From contig JAUNAC010000001.1 in the NCBI GenBank assembly GCA_030527825.1, forward strand, positions 1,017,464 to 1,081,463: a stretch of 64,000 nt of DNA. The letters run 5' to 3'. Shown here one piece after another: positions 51,001 through 61,446 of this stretch; the stretch's first letter is position 1; each line of letters opens with the position of its first letter. A program made the position numbers and the translations under genes. The notes below the pieces were generated by a model. It did no database searches and had not been told where the DNA came from. It saw nothing but the letters and a program-made list of their open reading frames with translations. This DNA comes from Lautropia sp. GTDB taxonomy: Bacteria > Pseudomonadota > Gammaproteobacteria > Burkholderiales > Burkholderiaceae_E.

Positions 51001-54000
51001 TTGTTGACCTGCGCAACCAGGGTGATGTGTGGCAGCTGGCGGGTTTCCGTGAAATCGTAACCGGTAGCAGACTGTCCGCCGGTCAGATGGATATCGTCGA
51101 TACGGCGACCATTGGCATTGCCGCCGGCATTGCCTGCGTGTGATGCTCCGTCAAGATTTCCTGTCGTCGTGTCGGAGACGCGGGAAACACTGTAGTCTCC
51201 GGTCAGTATGCCGCCAAACGATGCGGTTGCAGTGCCGGAGCAGTCGCCATTTTCATAGACGGCATGGCTCGCCTTGATGTCAAAATTGTATTGCCCCTGT
51301 GCATCTGTTCGGGTAGAAATGTTTACTTGTTTCCCTGATTTGTCAGTGCCATTGATGGCCACGCACTGATTCGCCAGTCCTGCATCCTGGCTGCCGTCAA
51401 GCTGACCATTCTGATCCTGGTCAATATAAACACGACCAGACAGGCTGTTCAGAGACGACGGACGGATGTGAATATTGAGGCTGGTATCGGAATAGGCATA
51501 GAGCAGATGGCTGGAGGGGTTGGCTGGACGGGCACCCGCATGGTTGGCCAGAATGTTTCCTGCCTTGGCGATCAGCGGATCGGTGGTGATGTTTAGACGG
51601 ATGTCGTAGGGAATGCCGGATTTCAGCAACGCCAGTGTTGGGCTGGTACGGATGGCAGTGCTGTCGCCAACGCTGGCTGGGCAGTCGGCTGTGCCGATTT
51701 CGCTGAGGGTGCACCAGTGAGTGGATCCCCCGGGGATGGCATTGCTGCTGTCGCGGGCATCGTTGTTGATCTCATGAGGAGGGCGCTTGGTGAAATAGAT
51801 CTTCATGCCCGAATCAATTGACGGCGCCTCGACTGACTGAAGCCGATAGGCCCCTGGTTCAAAGGCAGAAGCGGGGTTGCGCCCATTGAATGTATGAGAC
51901 GGGTCGTTAGTGCCGTCACCGATAAAAGGCAGAATGTCAATGACATCTGGAATGTCGGTGTTGCGCAGCTCCTGACCCAGTGCGTAGAACCGGATGTCAT
52001 AGTGGAAATCCTCACCCGGCTCGATACTTTCCTGAGAAACGCTTTTCTGCAATACGAATCCAGGAGGCGTGTCGATTGTGACGGATGCGTCTGCGGATTT
52101 TGCGCAGGCTTTGTAGTTGCCGCTGGCTGTATCAAAAACGCAGTCTGCATCTGCATCGGCGTCACCGCCGCTGGCCGCTGCCTGGTTCCGTACCGTCGCA
52201 CCATTGGTGAGCGTTAATGCCAGTCTCGCCTTGAAGGTGATGGCAGGCAATTGCGCTTCTGTATCGCCATCGCCGCCTACGTGAGGCAACTGGTTGTCAT
52301 ATTTCCAGGTGAGGCGGGTAAGTCCGGTGGCAGGGGTGTTCTCCTCGACTTCCGGTTCCATGGGTGAATCGCCCTGAGTGCCAGAGCCTTTCACGTATTG
52401 GAGGCTTTCGGGAAGGATGTCAGTAACTGTCACCGTCCCCTTGTAAGGAGGGAGCGCGGTGGCGTAAATGGGTTGCAGTTGATAAGTGAGCACAGTGCCT
52501 GCTGAAACGCGCTGGGTGTTCGCGTTGGCCGGGTCTATGATCGTTTTTTTGATGCGTGTGGTGGTCCGCGCTTTCTTTGCTTCTATGTGGTCGCGTATGT
52601 ACGTATTCAGCCGCTGTTTCATGGCTGGCGCCATGTTGGTTGCACCAATCACCGCTTTGTTTCGGATGATGGATCCTTCTGTAATCTCTTGCCCTTGTCC
52701 ACGAATCTGGTTCGTCGGATTTTGAACGGTGATGGTGCTGGCCCAGGTGTCGCGCAGTTTGAGTCCGGTTATGTACAGGTACGCGCCTTTGCCGCCTGAC
52801 AGGCTGTTAACGGTTCCCTTTATATAGGTTATTTTTCCGGCTGCTTCCGCCTGTTGGGCTGTGTCATACCAGGTAATGGTTGGTTCCTCGCAGGTGTCGC
52901 GAGAGTATTCGGAGTTGCCTTGAGGAGAGTTTGTGCCATTGAAGGGAGAGGCTGCACTGTCGGTAGTGGAAAAATAGGGGCCGCCGGCTTTGACACCATA
53001 CTGTATGTGGGGGGTGCCGACCTGTGTGTCCAGAGATACCGAGAAGTCCGAGCCAATATCAAATGCGGTGCGGTCGATGACGTCGCACAACATCAGGTTC
53101 TGAAAGGCGACACTGCCGGTGTTATTGAAGCCTACCCGGGTCTTGATGTGTTGGCCGTGGGCTACGTAATCAATGATGGAGTCCCCGGGATAGCCTGGGT
53201 CACGCGAGGTGCCTTTGGGCAAGGGTAGTGTCTCATCCGGCGAAAATACTTTGCTTGCGTTTCCGTCTGCCTGATTGGTGAGCTGATAGGTAAACGAATT
53301 GTTCTCTGAACGCCCTTCGATGACTTGCTGTCCGCTGATTGACGAGGCGTCCAGCTTGGCCAGCTTCATAGTATGTTCTACGGTCCTTTGTGCGGGATAG
53401 TCATTCAGATTCGTCCAGAGTACGACGGCCTTGTTAGCAACCCAGAATTCGTCTTGTGGGATATTGGTCTGCGTACTTCCTGCATAGCGAATCGGTGTTC
53501 TGGCCAGCGTGGTGTCGACGCCCACCAGCTTGAGGTGAATAATATGGTTGTCTGGCAGACCATTGGCCGTGGGAATGGCTTCACAGTCTCCTCCATTAGT
53601 GACAGAGACAACTGCTGCTGAATCGGATGAAGAGACGGCGCTTGGCCCTCTGTCATAAACCCGTTGATGAGGGTTGACGGTGCCGCCAGCCAGTATGCTG
53701 GGTCGACCGGTTCCGATGCTGCCGCAACCGTCGGTATAACTTGCCAGGGGAAGGGCGTTGCTGGGTGAATTGTCCTTGGTACGCCAGTTGTCCAGCCGTG
53801 CGGAAGCCGGATAACCACTCACGTCCAGGTCTATGAGGATCGGTTTGGTGGGATCCAGCTGTTCTACCCCTTTTTTGCCGTTACCGTACGGGTTGCGGGC
53901 CATCAGGCCCACCAGCATGCGGTGGTAGAAACCGTCTTCCCGGTTGGGGCCGCCGGCGGCCTGGAAGGCATAGGCTTTGGGGTTGCCTGGAAAACTGTTC

Positions 54001-54677
54001 TGAATCAGCACATCATAGAAAGGCGCTGCTGAGACAGTGAGTGTAGGAGGGGTATTGTTGGGGGAAATGCTGGGAGTATTGGCAGAACTCACCTTGATGG
54101 ACGGAGGCCGCATCATCGTGCCATTGCGCACGCTGCCGAGGACGCGCGCCCGGAAATTTCCAGAATTGGTGCCTGAGCCGGTGTGGTCGGATAGGGCACA
54201 AATCAGCGTCTGGCGATCGGCCGATACACTAGAGCCAGCTTTTGCGCAATCATTTGGTGGGGTTGCAGGCCATTCGGCGATAGGTTTGCCCTGGTCGTCC
54301 TTGGCAAGTGTCAGCTCGATTTTGGCGTTTTTTGTCCCGCCAGCGTAAGAAATGGATGCCTGGTAGATGACTTCATCGTTGGTGCGGACGATATTGTTCT
54401 TGGGGCCCTTATCGAGTCCCGGCCCATCCGACGAGTCCCAGCCCGGGGTCCCGTCGGCTTCCACGGTGTAGGAGAGGGTGTTGATTGCCGCATGCGACGG
54501 TGTCGCCCACGTGAATAGCGCGGTGAGCAGTGCGTATGCCAGCGGCTTGAGCGTGGGCGAGGTGTTCAGGGGAGCTGTTGTGGCCAGCGGGGCTCTCGGG
54601 GTTGTGAACATGATGATGGGTACCGGAGGGCGGGGGTACCAGAAGGATTCAGAATCCTTCCAGTTGTAATGGGTCAT
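48081..54677 (-). CDS. Giant exported D2/DUF11 and SdrD_B repeat surface protein
   Basis: A 2198-residue predicted surface or secreted protein. A signal peptide ([20 protein letters not shown]) ends near residue 63; ATG 54677 is the first start, and 54611 ([12 protein letters not shown]) may be the true one. An N-terminal region of about 640 residues has no motif I can name. Beta-sandwich modules of D2/DUF11 type follow near 705-860 ([19 protein letters not shown]) and 876-1065. An SdrD_B-like module lies near 1075-1190 ([21 protein letters not shown]). Five tandem repeats begin near 1214, 1322, 1431, 1536 and 1637. A DUF11 module at about 1890-1990 ([15 protein letters not shown]) and a second SdrD_B module near 2037-2105 ([20 protein letters not shown]) end the chain. 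No barrel or sortase-like end is visible. It follows the barrel gene by 91 bases. Confidence 0.75.
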   Translation of the reverse strand: MTHYNWKDSESFWYPRPPVPIIMFTTPRAPLATTAPLNTSPTLKPLAYALLTALFTWATPSHAAINTLSYTVEADGTPGWDSSDGPGLDKGPKNNIVRTNDEVIYQASISYAGGTKNAKIELTLAKDDQGKPIAEWPATPPNDCAKAGSSVSADRQTLICALSDHTGSGTNSGNFRARVLGSVRNGTMMRPPSIKVSSANTPSISPNNTPPTLTVSAAPFYDVLIQNSFPGNPKAYAFQAAGGPNREDGFYHRMLVGLMARNPYGNGKKGVEQLDPTKPILIDLDVSGYPASARLDNWRTKDNSPSNALPLASYTDGCGSIGTGRPSILAGGTVNPHQRVYDRGPSAVSSSDSAAVVSVTNGGDCEAIPTANGLPDNHIIHLKLVGVDTTLARTPIRYAGSTQTNIPQDEFWVANKAVVLWTNLNDYPAQRTVEHTMKLAKLDASSISGQQVIEGRSENNSFTYQLTNQADGNASKVFSPDETLPLPKGTSRDPGYPGDSIIDYVAHGQHIKTRVGFNNTGSVAFQNLMLCDVIDRTAFDIGSDFSVSLDTQVGTPHIQYGVKAGGPYFSTTDSAASPFNGTNSPQGNSEYSRDTCEEPTITWYDTAQQAEAAGKITYIKGTVNSLSGGKGAYLYITGLKLRDTWASTITVQNPTNQIRGQGQEITEGSIIRNKAVIGATNMAPAMKQRLNTYIRDHIEAKKARTTTRIKKTIIDPANANTQRVSAGTVLTYQLQPIYATALPPYKGTVTVTDILPESLQYVKGSGTQGDSPMEPEVEENTPATGLTRLTWKYDNQLPHVGGDGDTEAQLPAITFKARLALTLTNGATVRNQAAASGGDADADADCVFDTASGNYKACAKSADASVTIDTPPGFVLQKSVSQESIEPGEDFHYDIRFYALGQELRNTDIPDVIDILPFIGDGTNDPSHTFNGRNPASAFEPGAYRLQSVEAPSIDSGMKIYFTKRPPHEINNDARDSSNAIPGGSTHWCTLSEIGTADCPASVGDSTAIRTSPTLALLKSGIPYDIRLNITTDPLIAKAGNILANHAGARPANPSSHLLYAYSDTSLNIHIRPSSLNSLSGRVYIDQDQNGQLDGSQDAGLANQCVAINGTDKSGKQVNISTRTDAQGQYNFDIKASHAVYENGDCSGTATASFGGILTGDYSVSRVSDTTTGNLDGASHAGNAGGNANGRRIDDIHLTGGQSATGYDFTETRQLPHITLVAQVNNTHGGTATADTLQLTATGSGSAQGTTLQGNTGSHVITQAEVPAGNYVLDAPSVPGYTNSNWQCVLNGNSPMAGKDLVLTWNDNATCTVVYTDRPAPRLTLISEVINTHGGKATVDTIKLSASQAAGIGSALNGTSGNSTVTSVSIPPGDWTLDIHELPNYTHGDWICTVQPGSTQTNGQNITLSYEQEATCRIRYEDLPKANDARLTLISQVQNRHGGSATTNDITLTGSHTDSDTGAESRISGVSGNDSISHVDVQSGEWKLNAPDLPHYWHGQWQCNINNTRTLRSDTIALQKGESAVCTVRYEDTPPAHLTLVNTVINQQNGTAKAEDFPLSANGPATLDGRSGAPDVTRVEVPAGQYGLNAQTLPGYVPGPWECRNAHNQALDIRNAEVELQSSDDVICRIQHIDQPLSLTLKLDIINQHGGTAAPSGHAVSAHGPEHIQGITGSKPVTLAPVKPGVYELQNLTLPGYLTGKWLCNGGTLNGNRLTLANLQNVTCQLELKDLPATLKLSKTVQGKAEPVVGTSNDFDVHYIIQVRHESGVAGVYDLVDTPAFDNDVQMLSVNILRNDQPLNISSSQSADGKTQWKLANQQPLSIGAQDTYRLNMRIRVPFDSNAANNQCQSNSPDGHGLYNAASLKHYDEGQVSSDALTAQACTDTPVPTDTATLAIDKSSNSRTVEVGDLITYQLRIRNNGKSTVHLPEVVDRLPRGFRFEAGSVTVQNARATAISMQANRELHILLDGVSPSGTQQGNGSDVQITYRLRAGVGSQEGDGINRAHVQCTGRNATARRQCSNESRWKVRVTGGIFSDEACLAGQIFVDCNGNSVKDTEELGIPGVRLYLENGTWLVSDEQGKYSHCGLRPRTHVLKVDERTLPRHSRLVTSSAQNVGDAHSLFIDAKKGMLHRADFIEGSCSASVIEQVKARQAQGANTSVQTEPGQPALTFDSKQGIPARPRQQGTDGANQPLARTRH
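49480..51045 (-). repeat. Five tandem ~100-109-residue repeats with paired Cys, inside the giant gene
   Basis: Each protein repeat opens with (L/I)TL(I/V)xxVxN(T/R/Q)(H/Q)(G/N)G(T/K/S)A, passes through a G-x-(S/T)-G or G-R-S-G turn and (V/A)-x-(P/S)-G-x-(W/Y), then LPxYxxGxWxC and a closing (A/V)-(T/V/I)-C-(T/R/Q)-(V/I/L) strand before a short linker (YEDLP, YTDRP, HIDQP, KDLPA). The W-x-C and closing Cys are kept in all five copies. Copies differ a lot in sequence, so the duplication is old. Confidence 0.8.
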
Positions 54678-54768
54678 GGAGTGATGGTAGAAACTTGTCG
54701 GATTATTCTGTAGGGAATGATCCGGACAGGTTGTTTTCTACTCACCCTCGTGGCGTATGAGTCACGGT

Positions 54769-57700
54769 TCAGCGATCCAGCGTACGGTTGACCTCAGGGT
54801 CGTTGCCCTTGAAGAGGCGTTCGTCGAACTTGAAGCGCAGCCGCAGGTAGGCGCCCTGGCTGGTGTATTCAGAACCGGTGAGGTCATGGTCACGGAATCC
54901 GGACCAGTTGTAGCCGCCTGACAGCCACAGGTTGGATGTGACCAGATAGCCGAGTTCTGTGCCGAAGGCGTTCTGGCTGTTCAGGTGGGGGCTCCACATC
55001 CGATAGACGATGCCGCTGATGTCCCAGCGTTCACCCAGGCCGTAGGTAAGCCGCCCGCCTGCCAGCCAGGCACGGAAGTGGCTGTCGCCGCTGGCGAAGC
55101 GATCGGTCTGGCGTTTGCCGGCGAGTCGTCCGGTCAGCCACCAGTTGCGGTTGGGATGCCAGTCGGATACCAGGCTGCCGATATGTTTGGTGTAGCCGTC
55201 TGGCTGTGGTTCGAGGCTGGTTTGCAGGATGGGGTCATATCGCCTCCAGTATTCATAGCGGAACAGGGTGTTGACGCGATTGGTGTCGCTGTCCCGGTAG
55301 GCAAGACCCAGTTGGAAACGGTTTTCGTAGCGTTTGGGTGTTTGGTTGCCGAAGTCATTCAGCAGGTAATAGTTTCGCATCAGGGCTGTCCAGTCCTGAT
55401 TCAGTTTGCGAGAGATGCTGAGGGTGGACAGCCAGCTGTCGTAGCCCGACAGGTAGGGCGAGGACTGGGGTGTGCTGGCGCCGGTGTCGGACTGGCCGCC
55501 GGTGTGACGCCATTCGAGCCGGTTGGCGAGCTGCCACCGTTCGGTGGGCTGCCACTGAATGCCGGTGGTGATGGCGCTGGCGCTCCGGTCGCTTCCGTCA
55601 AGAACCTTCAGGTGCTCTGCGCCGGTTTGCAGCGATAGCCGGGGGGAGAGCCGCCATATGTTGCGGATGCCGTTGGCCCATTGTGCCTGCCGGGAGCTGA
55701 TGGCATCGTACATGCGGTATTCGCTGTATACCGTGCCATCTTCCATGTATTCGGTATCGAGCCCAAAGACGAATGCGTTGCTGCGGTACGGGCTGGCTAT
55801 CTGGGCGCCTGTCTGCGGGTCGATGATTGTTGCGCTGGTGGCTACGCTGGACAGACCGGTATTCCATTCGTAGCGTCCGAACAGTCGTGTTTTGTCCTGT
55901 ATCCGGTAGCTGGTGCCCAGGGCCGCTCGCCGGTGTTCGTCGTGCCGGACGTCCTGTTCGATTTCTGCGCCGATGCGCCAGCGTTCGGTGGGCAGGATGG
56001 ACAGGCCGAGCTGGGCTGCGGTGTATTCCACAGGCACTCCGGCCAGACCGCTGCCGACGCTGCTGCCATAGCCGGTACTCCAGCTGGCGCCGGTGTTGTA
56101 CAGGGTTTCGCCGCGGATGGGATCCAGGGCGCTGTTGCTGCTGCCATACATGCCGCCACCAAAGCCCTGGTCGACGACACCGATGCCGTAGGGTGCACTC
56201 AGGTTGCTGGCAGTCGTCAGGCCGTCCTGGGGGTTGTTGCCCGCCTGTTCATCGACCCGGTTGGCGCCGATTTCCAGTCGGACTTTCGGAGACAGGTCGA
56301 GCTGGACGCCGGCCTGGATCTGGGTGCGTTCCGCATCGGTCTGACGGTCTGCAACGAAGTTGCCACGGGTATAGACGGCTACGCCGGTCTGGTGAGGAGC
56401 GTTGTCGCTGGCGTCGGTAGCATCCTGTGTTGCCGTAGTATCGGCGTGTGCGCTGCTTACCTCTGCCGAGTCTTGCTGGGGAAGGGGAGCATTGCCTGAG
56501 TCCGTCACGGCCCTGCTGGGGGTGGTTTCCCGCAGGACACGGCGGGCTTCGATGCCACCCTGCCGCTGGCCCCCGGCAAAGGATGATGCCGGGTTGTTGA
56601 AGCCGATGTCGCTCTGCCCGTACCAGGCGCCGATGGCCCCCTTGTCTCCTTCGTAGCCAGCTTCGGCGCGCCATGCATTGCCGGCGATTTCACCGGTGTT
56701 CAGGTTAGGGTCAAGGTTGTAGCGCCGGCCGCCGGCAGAGTCGGCGTTGGAGCGGGTACGGGCGATTTCGGCACGGGCCCAGCCTTTGTCGCCCAGGGTG
56801 GTACCTACGTTGGCGCTCCCCATTTCAAACGGGGCCAGCGGATTGCGATCCTTGACCCAGGATGCACCCACGTCGGTGCCCTCGGTGGGCTGGTATGCTC
56901 CGTTGACGCCGTAGACCCAGTATTTCTGGCCGCCCTGATCTACTTCGTAGGTGATGCGGACCGAGACCGGGTTCAGGTTTTCGTCCAGTGAGGGTACTGG
57001 CCGGGCCATCAGTATCCGGCCGCTGAAGGGCTCGAAAGTGTAGTCGATGAAGCGGGTCAGCGGTTTCCGGTCAAGGATCCGTGCAGGTGCGTGACGGTCG
57101 CGCACAATCATGACCACCTGTTCGGTGCCCAGCACGGCGTTGGCCGCGTTGGTGACGGTGTAGGGGCCGGAGATCCCGCGGCTAGGGAATTCTTCGACGA
57201 CCTGACGAAGGCTGTCATTGGCAGCGAAGCTGTCGAAAAAGCCTTTGGGGCCTTCGATATGGCCACGCACGCCGGTCATGGAGCGTTCATATTGGCCCAG
57301 ATCCCGATTCTGGAGGCGAGCTACCTGTCCCTGGCCGGCTCGTTCGGAAAACCCGTTGCCGGTGGTAATGTCGCCATAAAGCAGGTAGTTTCTGTTTTTG
57401 TCCAGCCGGACGTATAGCCGGCTGTTGCTTTGTGCATCGAAGCCGACCAGGGAGCTGTCCCCATATACGGGGTACCAGCGCTCCGGATCCAGGTCGCGGA
57501 ACAGCCGGTTGTTGTCGGGGTGTTCACTGTCATAGGCCATGGTCAGCAGCATGTCGCCGCGGACTTTGCCTTTCAGGAAAAAGGCGCTCTGAAGACCGGC
57601 GTTGCGCTTGCCGTTGCCGCTTTGGCGAGTCCAGTTCTGGATCTGGTCTTCGAAGCCGTCGCTGGGGCGGGCTTCTTCCAGGCTGAGCGCGTGCTGGTGG

Positions 57701-58344
57701 CGCAGGGAAATGATGCCTTCCACAAAGCCGGCGGCAATCATGTCGCGCAGCTCCGGCACGAATTCGACCTGCCCTTGTACCCGGATGGGACCGGCGGAAA
57801 CCTGGATGTCGACTGTTTGTGGCGCGGGGGGCGCGAGCAGCAGGACATCGGCATGGCCGTTGTGCAGCGCTACGCGCATGCCAGGCTCCACCAGATTCAG
57901 GTCAGCCGGCATGAGTCCCTGTTCATCGCTTCGTGCTCCGGGCAGCTGCAGACGGCCTGCGGATACTTCGATGTTCACGAAGCTGTCGCCAGCAATGCCC
58001 TGGTTGTGGCTGTCAAAGGCGCGGATGCGTAATTTGACGGGGCTCTGGCCGTCGGCAGGGACATTGTTCCGGTCCAGCTCAACCGTGATGCGGGCAATAC
58101 CGTTTTGCAGGGGGGCATCGCCGGACAGTGTCGAGCCGATGCCTGCAGGCACAGTCGGGACAACCGCCTGTTGCAGGTCGGATCGGTCGGAAACCAGCAG
58201 GCCCGTGTCGGTGGCAGTGGCCCAGGCAAGGACTGGGCTCAGTGCATAGATGCTCAGGAGGGGAGCACTCCATAGGCGGGAGTGTCCACTGGATGAGGTG
58301 CTCTGTATCCGGGTACGTCTGACCTGTTTTTGGTTACCGCTCAT
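54769..58344 (-). CDS. Large outer-membrane barrel protein with Ig/invasin-like domain
   Basis: A 1191-residue predicted outer-membrane protein. After a signal peptide (to about residue 44, VLAWATA) comes an Ig-like domain similar to invasin/Big_1 (VPADGQSPVKLRIRAFDSHNQGIAGDSFVNIEV, about 75-215), then FVPELRDMIAAGFVEGIISLRH. About 950 residues of alternating beta-strands follow (NSRLYVRLDKNRNYLLYGDIT, WYGQSDIGF, RLFGRYEWNTG, WWLTGRLAGKRQ), with a Ser/Thr/Asp linker in the middle (SSAHADTTATQDATDASDN). The chain ends QGAYLRLRFKFDERLF plus a short tail. ATG 58344 has AGAGGG upstream. It precedes the giant gene in the same direction; a role as its anchor or translocator is inferred. Confidence 0.75.
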   Translation of the reverse strand: MSGNQKQVRRTRIQSTSSSGHSRLWSAPLLSIYALSPVLAWATATDTGLLVSDRSDLQQAVVPTVPAGIGSTLSGDAPLQNGIARITVELDRNNVPADGQSPVKLRIRAFDSHNQGIAGDSFVNIEVSAGRLQLPGARSDEQGLMPADLNLVEPGMRVALHNGHADVLLLAPPAPQTVDIQVSAGPIRVQGQVEFVPELRDMIAAGFVEGIISLRHQHALSLEEARPSDGFEDQIQNWTRQSGNGKRNAGLQSAFFLKGKVRGDMLLTMAYDSEHPDNNRLFRDLDPERWYPVYGDSSLVGFDAQSNSRLYVRLDKNRNYLLYGDITTGNGFSERAGQGQVARLQNRDLGQYERSMTGVRGHIEGPKGFFDSFAANDSLRQVVEEFPSRGISGPYTVTNAANAVLGTEQVVMIVRDRHAPARILDRKPLTRFIDYTFEPFSGRILMARPVPSLDENLNPVSVRITYEVDQGGQKYWVYGVNGAYQPTEGTDVGASWVKDRNPLAPFEMGSANVGTTLGDKGWARAEIARTRSNADSAGGRRYNLDPNLNTGEIAGNAWRAEAGYEGDKGAIGAWYGQSDIGFNNPASSFAGGQRQGGIEARRVLRETTPSRAVTDSGNAPLPQQDSAEVSSAHADTTATQDATDASDNAPHQTGVAVYTRGNFVADRQTDAERTQIQAGVQLDLSPKVRLEIGANRVDEQAGNNPQDGLTTASNLSAPYGIGVVDQGFGGGMYGSSNSALDPIRGETLYNTGASWSTGYGSSVGSGLAGVPVEYTAAQLGLSILPTERWRIGAEIEQDVRHDEHRRAALGTSYRIQDKTRLFGRYEWNTGLSSVATSATIIDPQTGAQIASPYRSNAFVFGLDTEYMEDGTVYSEYRMYDAISSRQAQWANGIRNIWRLSPRLSLQTGAEHLKVLDGSDRSASAITTGIQWQPTERWQLANRLEWRHTGGQSDTGASTPQSSPYLSGYDSWLSTLSISRKLNQDWTALMRNYYLLNDFGNQTPKRYENRFQLGLAYRDSDTNRVNTLFRYEYWRRYDPILQTSLEPQPDGYTKHIGSLVSDWHPNRNWWLTGRLAGKRQTDRFASGDSHFRAWLAGGRLTYGLGERWDISGIVYRMWSPHLNSQNAFGTELGYLVTSNLWLSGGYNWSGFRDHDLTGSEYTSQGAYLRLRFKFDERLFKGNDPEVNRTLDR

Positions 58345-58826
58345 CGGGCCCTCTGCGTGCAGGCTAACCTGCCGTGATGCCCCTCTGCCCGGGATGGCTG
58401 TTGCTGCCTGAATTCAGGCCCGGCGTATGCCAGCAGTTGACACGGGATGGGGCGGATTTAAGCATTGCACATGGAGGCAAGAGTCTGTCCGTAGGCCATG
58501 CTGTATCTGGAACACTGAATCTGCGCATGGTTTAGGGATTTGGTCATGCCAACTCATTTTGTGGCTGATCATCAGGAGACAAGTTATCCAGATAGAAGAT
58601 GTCGGCATGAAAGACGAGCCATTTCCGTGCCGATGTTAGGATCTTGTTTCCAAATGATTCAGTCGATGGATTTTTATTTTGTATTTTTCCTGCCCGGGTG
58701 CCGAGTTTTTGCGGCGATGTTTCGGCGCGAAACAAACGCTTTTTCCGGGCGAGTCGATCGACGGGAAATGGCAGGGGATGAAAGGACACCGGCTTTTGTG
58801 TCCAATGGTTTCGGCCCGGAAGCGCA
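58345..58826. other. Promoter region of the surface-protein locus, with inverted repeat
   Basis: About 480 bases, visibly richer in A/T than the surroundings, between the barrel start and the sodA terminator. It has no gene. It contains a TGTTTCG-gcg-CGAAACA inverted repeat (58718-58734) and several T-runs (for example 58671-58684). This should hold the promoter of the barrel/giant pair. Confidence 0.5.
58718..58734. promoter_or_regulatory. Inverted repeat upstream of the surface-protein locus
   Basis: TGTTTCG and CGAAACA are perfect 7-base arms around GCG. It lies 374 bases upstream of the barrel gene start and about 90 bases below the sodA terminator. Operator function is a guess. Confidence 0.3.
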
Positions 58827-58855
58827 TAAAAAAACCCGCCTCTCGGGGGCGGGTT
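58827..58855 (-). terminator. Intrinsic terminator after sodA
   Basis: AACCCGCC (58833-58840) pairs with GGCGGGTT (58848-58855) around a 7-base loop, and on the minus strand it is followed by a T-run (plus strand A-run at 58828-58834). It lies 45 bases past the sodA stop. Confidence 0.92.
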
Positions 58856-58899
58856 GCGTCGGGCCCGATGGAAGGGCCTCGGTGGTGCTCTGGGGAGCC

Positions 58900-59535
58900 T
58901 CAGCCTTTTTGGGCGGCGTCAAGGCGACGGGCAACTTCGTCCCAGTCGATAACATTGAAGAATGCAGCGATGTAGTCGGGGCGACGGTTCTGGTAGTGCA
59001 GATAGTAGGCGTGTTCCCAGACATCCAGGCCAAGTACCGGCGTGTTGCCACTGGTGCCGGCCGCCTTGCCCATCAGCGGGTTGTCCTGGTTGGCTGTACT
59101 TTCAACGACCAGGTGAGCGTCCGGGGTGACGGAAAGCCAGGCCCAGCCGCTGCCGAAGCGGGTGAGGGCTGCTTTGGTGAAGGCATCCTTGAAGGCATCG
59201 AAGCCGCCAAGGTCGCGGTCGATGGCGCTGGCAAGGGCTCCAGCAGGCTTGCCGCCCTTGCCAGGGGCCATGATGGTCCAGAACAGGGTGTGATTGGCAT
59301 GGCCACCGGCGTTGTTGCGCACGGCTGTACGAATGCCCTCTGGCAGGCTGTCGAGATGGGTGATCAGTTTCTCGACCGGCTCGTCAGTCTGGACATTCGC
59401 ACCTTCCAGGGCGGCATTGAGATTGTTGATATAGGTTTGGTGGTGCTTGGTGTAATGGATTTCCATCGTTTGCGCGTCGATGTGTGGTTCGAGCGCGTCG
59501 TAGGCGTAGCCAAGTTTAGGCAGGGTATAGGCCAT
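58900..59535 (-). CDS. sodA: Superoxide dismutase, Mn/Fe family
   Basis: Cytoplasmic Mn/Fe superoxide dismutase of 211 residues. ATG 59535 ([20 protein letters not shown]) has AGGAGA upstream; the open frame to 59616 is not family-like. Metal ligands are His in [14 protein letters not shown], His in [10 protein letters not shown], and Asp and His in [35 protein letters not shown] and ANQDNPL are more like Mn-type than Fe-type enzymes, but metal use cannot be proved. It has its own terminator. Confidence 0.95.
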   Translation of the reverse strand: MAYTLPKLGYAYDALEPHIDAQTMEIHYTKHHQTYINNLNAALEGANVQTDEPVEKLITHLDSLPEGIRTAVRNNAGGHANHTLFWTIMAPGKGGKPAGALASAIDRDLGGFDAFKDAFTKAALTRFGSGWAWLSVTPDAHLVVESTANQDNPLMGKAAGTSGNTPVLGLDVWEHAYYLHYQNRRPDYIAAFFNVIDWDEVARRLDAAQKG

Positions 59536-59627
59536 GTTCTTTCTCCTGTAGATTGAAAGGGATAACCCGGTGGGCACATTCCCGGCAGCGGGGGACCGGA
59601 GACGCAATTGCGGCACGTTCAGCCTGA

Positions 59628-60839
59628 TCAGATCCGGCTGAAGATGAGCGTGGCGTTGGTCCCTCCGAAGCCAAAACTGTTTGACATCACGGCATTGAGT
59701 TTTATATTGCGGTTTTCGCGCAGAATGGGGATGCCGTCGGCGTGTTTATCAAGTGTCTGGATGTTGGCGCTGCCACAGGCGAAACCAGCCTGCATCATGA
59801 GAATGGCGTATATGGCTTCGTTGGAGCCGGCAGCTCCAAGGGCATGTCCCGAGAGAGATTTGGTGGAACTGATGGGCGGAATCGTGCTGTTGGCGAAGGT
59901 GTGCTGGATGGCCTCAAGCTCCTTGATGTCACCTGCTGGGGTGGAGGTTCCATGCGCGTTGATGTAGTCGACGGTGCCGCCGTGCTGGGCCAGTGCCATT
60001 TGCATGCAGCGCGTAGCTCCTTCGCCGGATGGCTGCACCATGTCATATCCGTCGGACGTAGCGCCGTAACCCGTGATTTCACACAGGATGTTGGCACCAC
60101 GTGCGCGCGCGTGCTCGTATTCTTCAAGCACCAGCATGCTGCCGCCGCCCGAGATGACGAAGCCGTCTCGGTCAGCATCATAGGCTCGGCTGGCGAGCTG
60201 CGGCGTGTCGTTGTAGCGGGTGGACAATGCACCCATGCCGTCAAAGAGCATGCTCAGCTGCCAGGAGACCTCTTCTCCGCCGCCAGCGAAGACGATGTCC
60301 TGTTTGCCCAGCTGGATGAGTTCGGCGGCATTGCCGATGCAGTGGGCGCTGGTGGAGCAGGCAGAGCTGATGGAATAGTTGACGCCCTTGATCTGGAAGG
60401 GCGTAGCCAGGCAGGCGGAAATCGTCGAGGCCATGCATTTGGTGACCCCGTAGGGGCCCACGCGCTTGACACCGCTGGCGCGCAGTACGTCGGCAAGTTC
60501 GACCTGTGCCGAAGAGGAGGCTCCCCCGCTACCGGCGATGATGCCAGTGCGGATGCTGGAGACCTGTTCAGGGGAAAGGCCGGACTGTTCGATGGCCTCC
60601 TTCATGGCGATGTAGGTGTAGGCGGCAGCGTTGCCCATGAAGCGCAGGATCTTGCGATCGATGTGCTCCTTAGGGTCAATGGCAATGTTGCCGGCCACCT
60701 GAGAGCGCAGACCCATCTCCTGGTAGACCGGGTCAAAAGTGATGCCCGACTTCATTTTGCGCAACGATGCCAGGACTTCCTGACAGTTGTTGCCTAGACT
60801 GGAGACGATGCCGATACCGGTGACGACGACTCGTTTCAT
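59628..60839 (-). CDS. fabB: 3-oxoacyl-ACP synthase I
   Basis: Condensing enzyme needed to elongate unsaturated acyl chains. ATG 60839 ([20 protein letters not shown], 403 residues) fits the family; the open frame to 60989 overlaps fabA. The catalytic triad is visible: Cys in [13 protein letters not shown], His in [12 protein letters not shown] and His in [15 protein letters not shown]; the end is [16 protein letters not shown]. It follows fabA by 82 bases, the usual fabAB pair for anaerobic-type unsaturated fatty acid synthesis. Confidence 0.95.
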   Translation of the reverse strand: MKRVVVTGIGIVSSLGNNCQEVLASLRKMKSGITFDPVYQEMGLRSQVAGNIAIDPKEHIDRKILRFMGNAAAYTYIAMKEAIEQSGLSPEQVSSIRTGIIAGSGGASSSAQVELADVLRASGVKRVGPYGVTKCMASTISACLATPFQIKGVNYSISSACSTSAHCIGNAAELIQLGKQDIVFAGGGEEVSWQLSMLFDGMGALSTRYNDTPQLASRAYDADRDGFVISGGGSMLVLEEYEHARARGANILCEITGYGATSDGYDMVQPSGEGATRCMQMALAQHGGTVDYINAHGTSTPAGDIKELEAIQHTFANSTIPPISSTKSLSGHALGAAGSNEAIYAILMMQAGFACGSANIQTLDKHADGIPILRENRNIKLNAVMSNSFGFGGTNATLIFSRI

Positions 60840-60921
60840 GCTATGGCTCCCGGACGCTTGCGTGACAGGCGATGGAAATTCCGCATAGGGGGGGCGATGG
60901 ACATGTCCTTGGGGGTGATTG

Positions 60922-61446
60922 TCAGAAATCATCCGTACTGGTGAACAGCCCGACACGCAGGCCATTGCCTTCGTAGATCCTGCGGCCATCCACGCTCATT
61001 TCGGCGTCAGCGATGCCCAGAACCAGTTTGCTGTTCATGACACGCTTCATGTGGATGTGATAAGTGATTTTGCGATGTCGGGGCAGCACCTGGCCGCTAA
61101 ATTTGACTTCTCCACATCCCAGGGCGCGACCACGACCAGGTGCGCCAGTCCAGCCGAGAAAGAAGCCGACCAGCTGCCACATGGCATCCAGTCCCAGACA
61201 GCCGGGCATGACCGGGTCACTTTCGAAATGGCAGCCGAAGAACCAAAGGTCTGGGTTGATGTCCAGCTCGGCGATGATTTCACCACGGCCATATTTTCCG
61301 CCGTCGCGGTTGATTTCGACGATACGGTCGATCATCAACATGTCAGGCAGGGGTAGACGGGCATTGCTTGGGCCAAACAGGTGGCCCTTGCCGCAAGAGA
61401 TCAGTTCTTCTCGGGTGTAGCTGTTTTGGGGAACGAACTCGGTCAT
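60922..61446 (-). CDS. fabA: 3-hydroxyacyl-ACP dehydratase/isomerase
   Basis: Dehydrates 3-hydroxydecanoyl-ACP and isomerises trans-2 to cis-3-decenoyl-ACP, starting unsaturated fatty acid synthesis. At 174 residues it matches E. coli FabA (172). The N-terminus is [18 protein letters not shown], the active-site His lies in [24 protein letters not shown], with the Asp of that last segment, and [11 protein letters not shown] and [16 protein letters not shown] follow. It heads the fabA-fabB pair. Confidence 0.96.
   Translation of the reverse strand: MTEFVPQNSYTREELISCGKGHLFGPSNARLPLPDMLMIDRIVEINRDGGKYGRGEIIAELDINPDLWFFGCHFESDPVMPGCLGLDAMWQLVGFFLGWTGAPGRGRALGCGEVKFSGQVLPRHRKITYHIHMKRVMNSKLVLGIADAEMSVDGRRIYEGNGLRVGLFTSTDDF

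Noticed and set aside
59742-60797. 351-codon plus-strand frame opposite fabB
   Set aside because: Antisense of fabB, which has all catalytic residues; the plus frame shows no family features.
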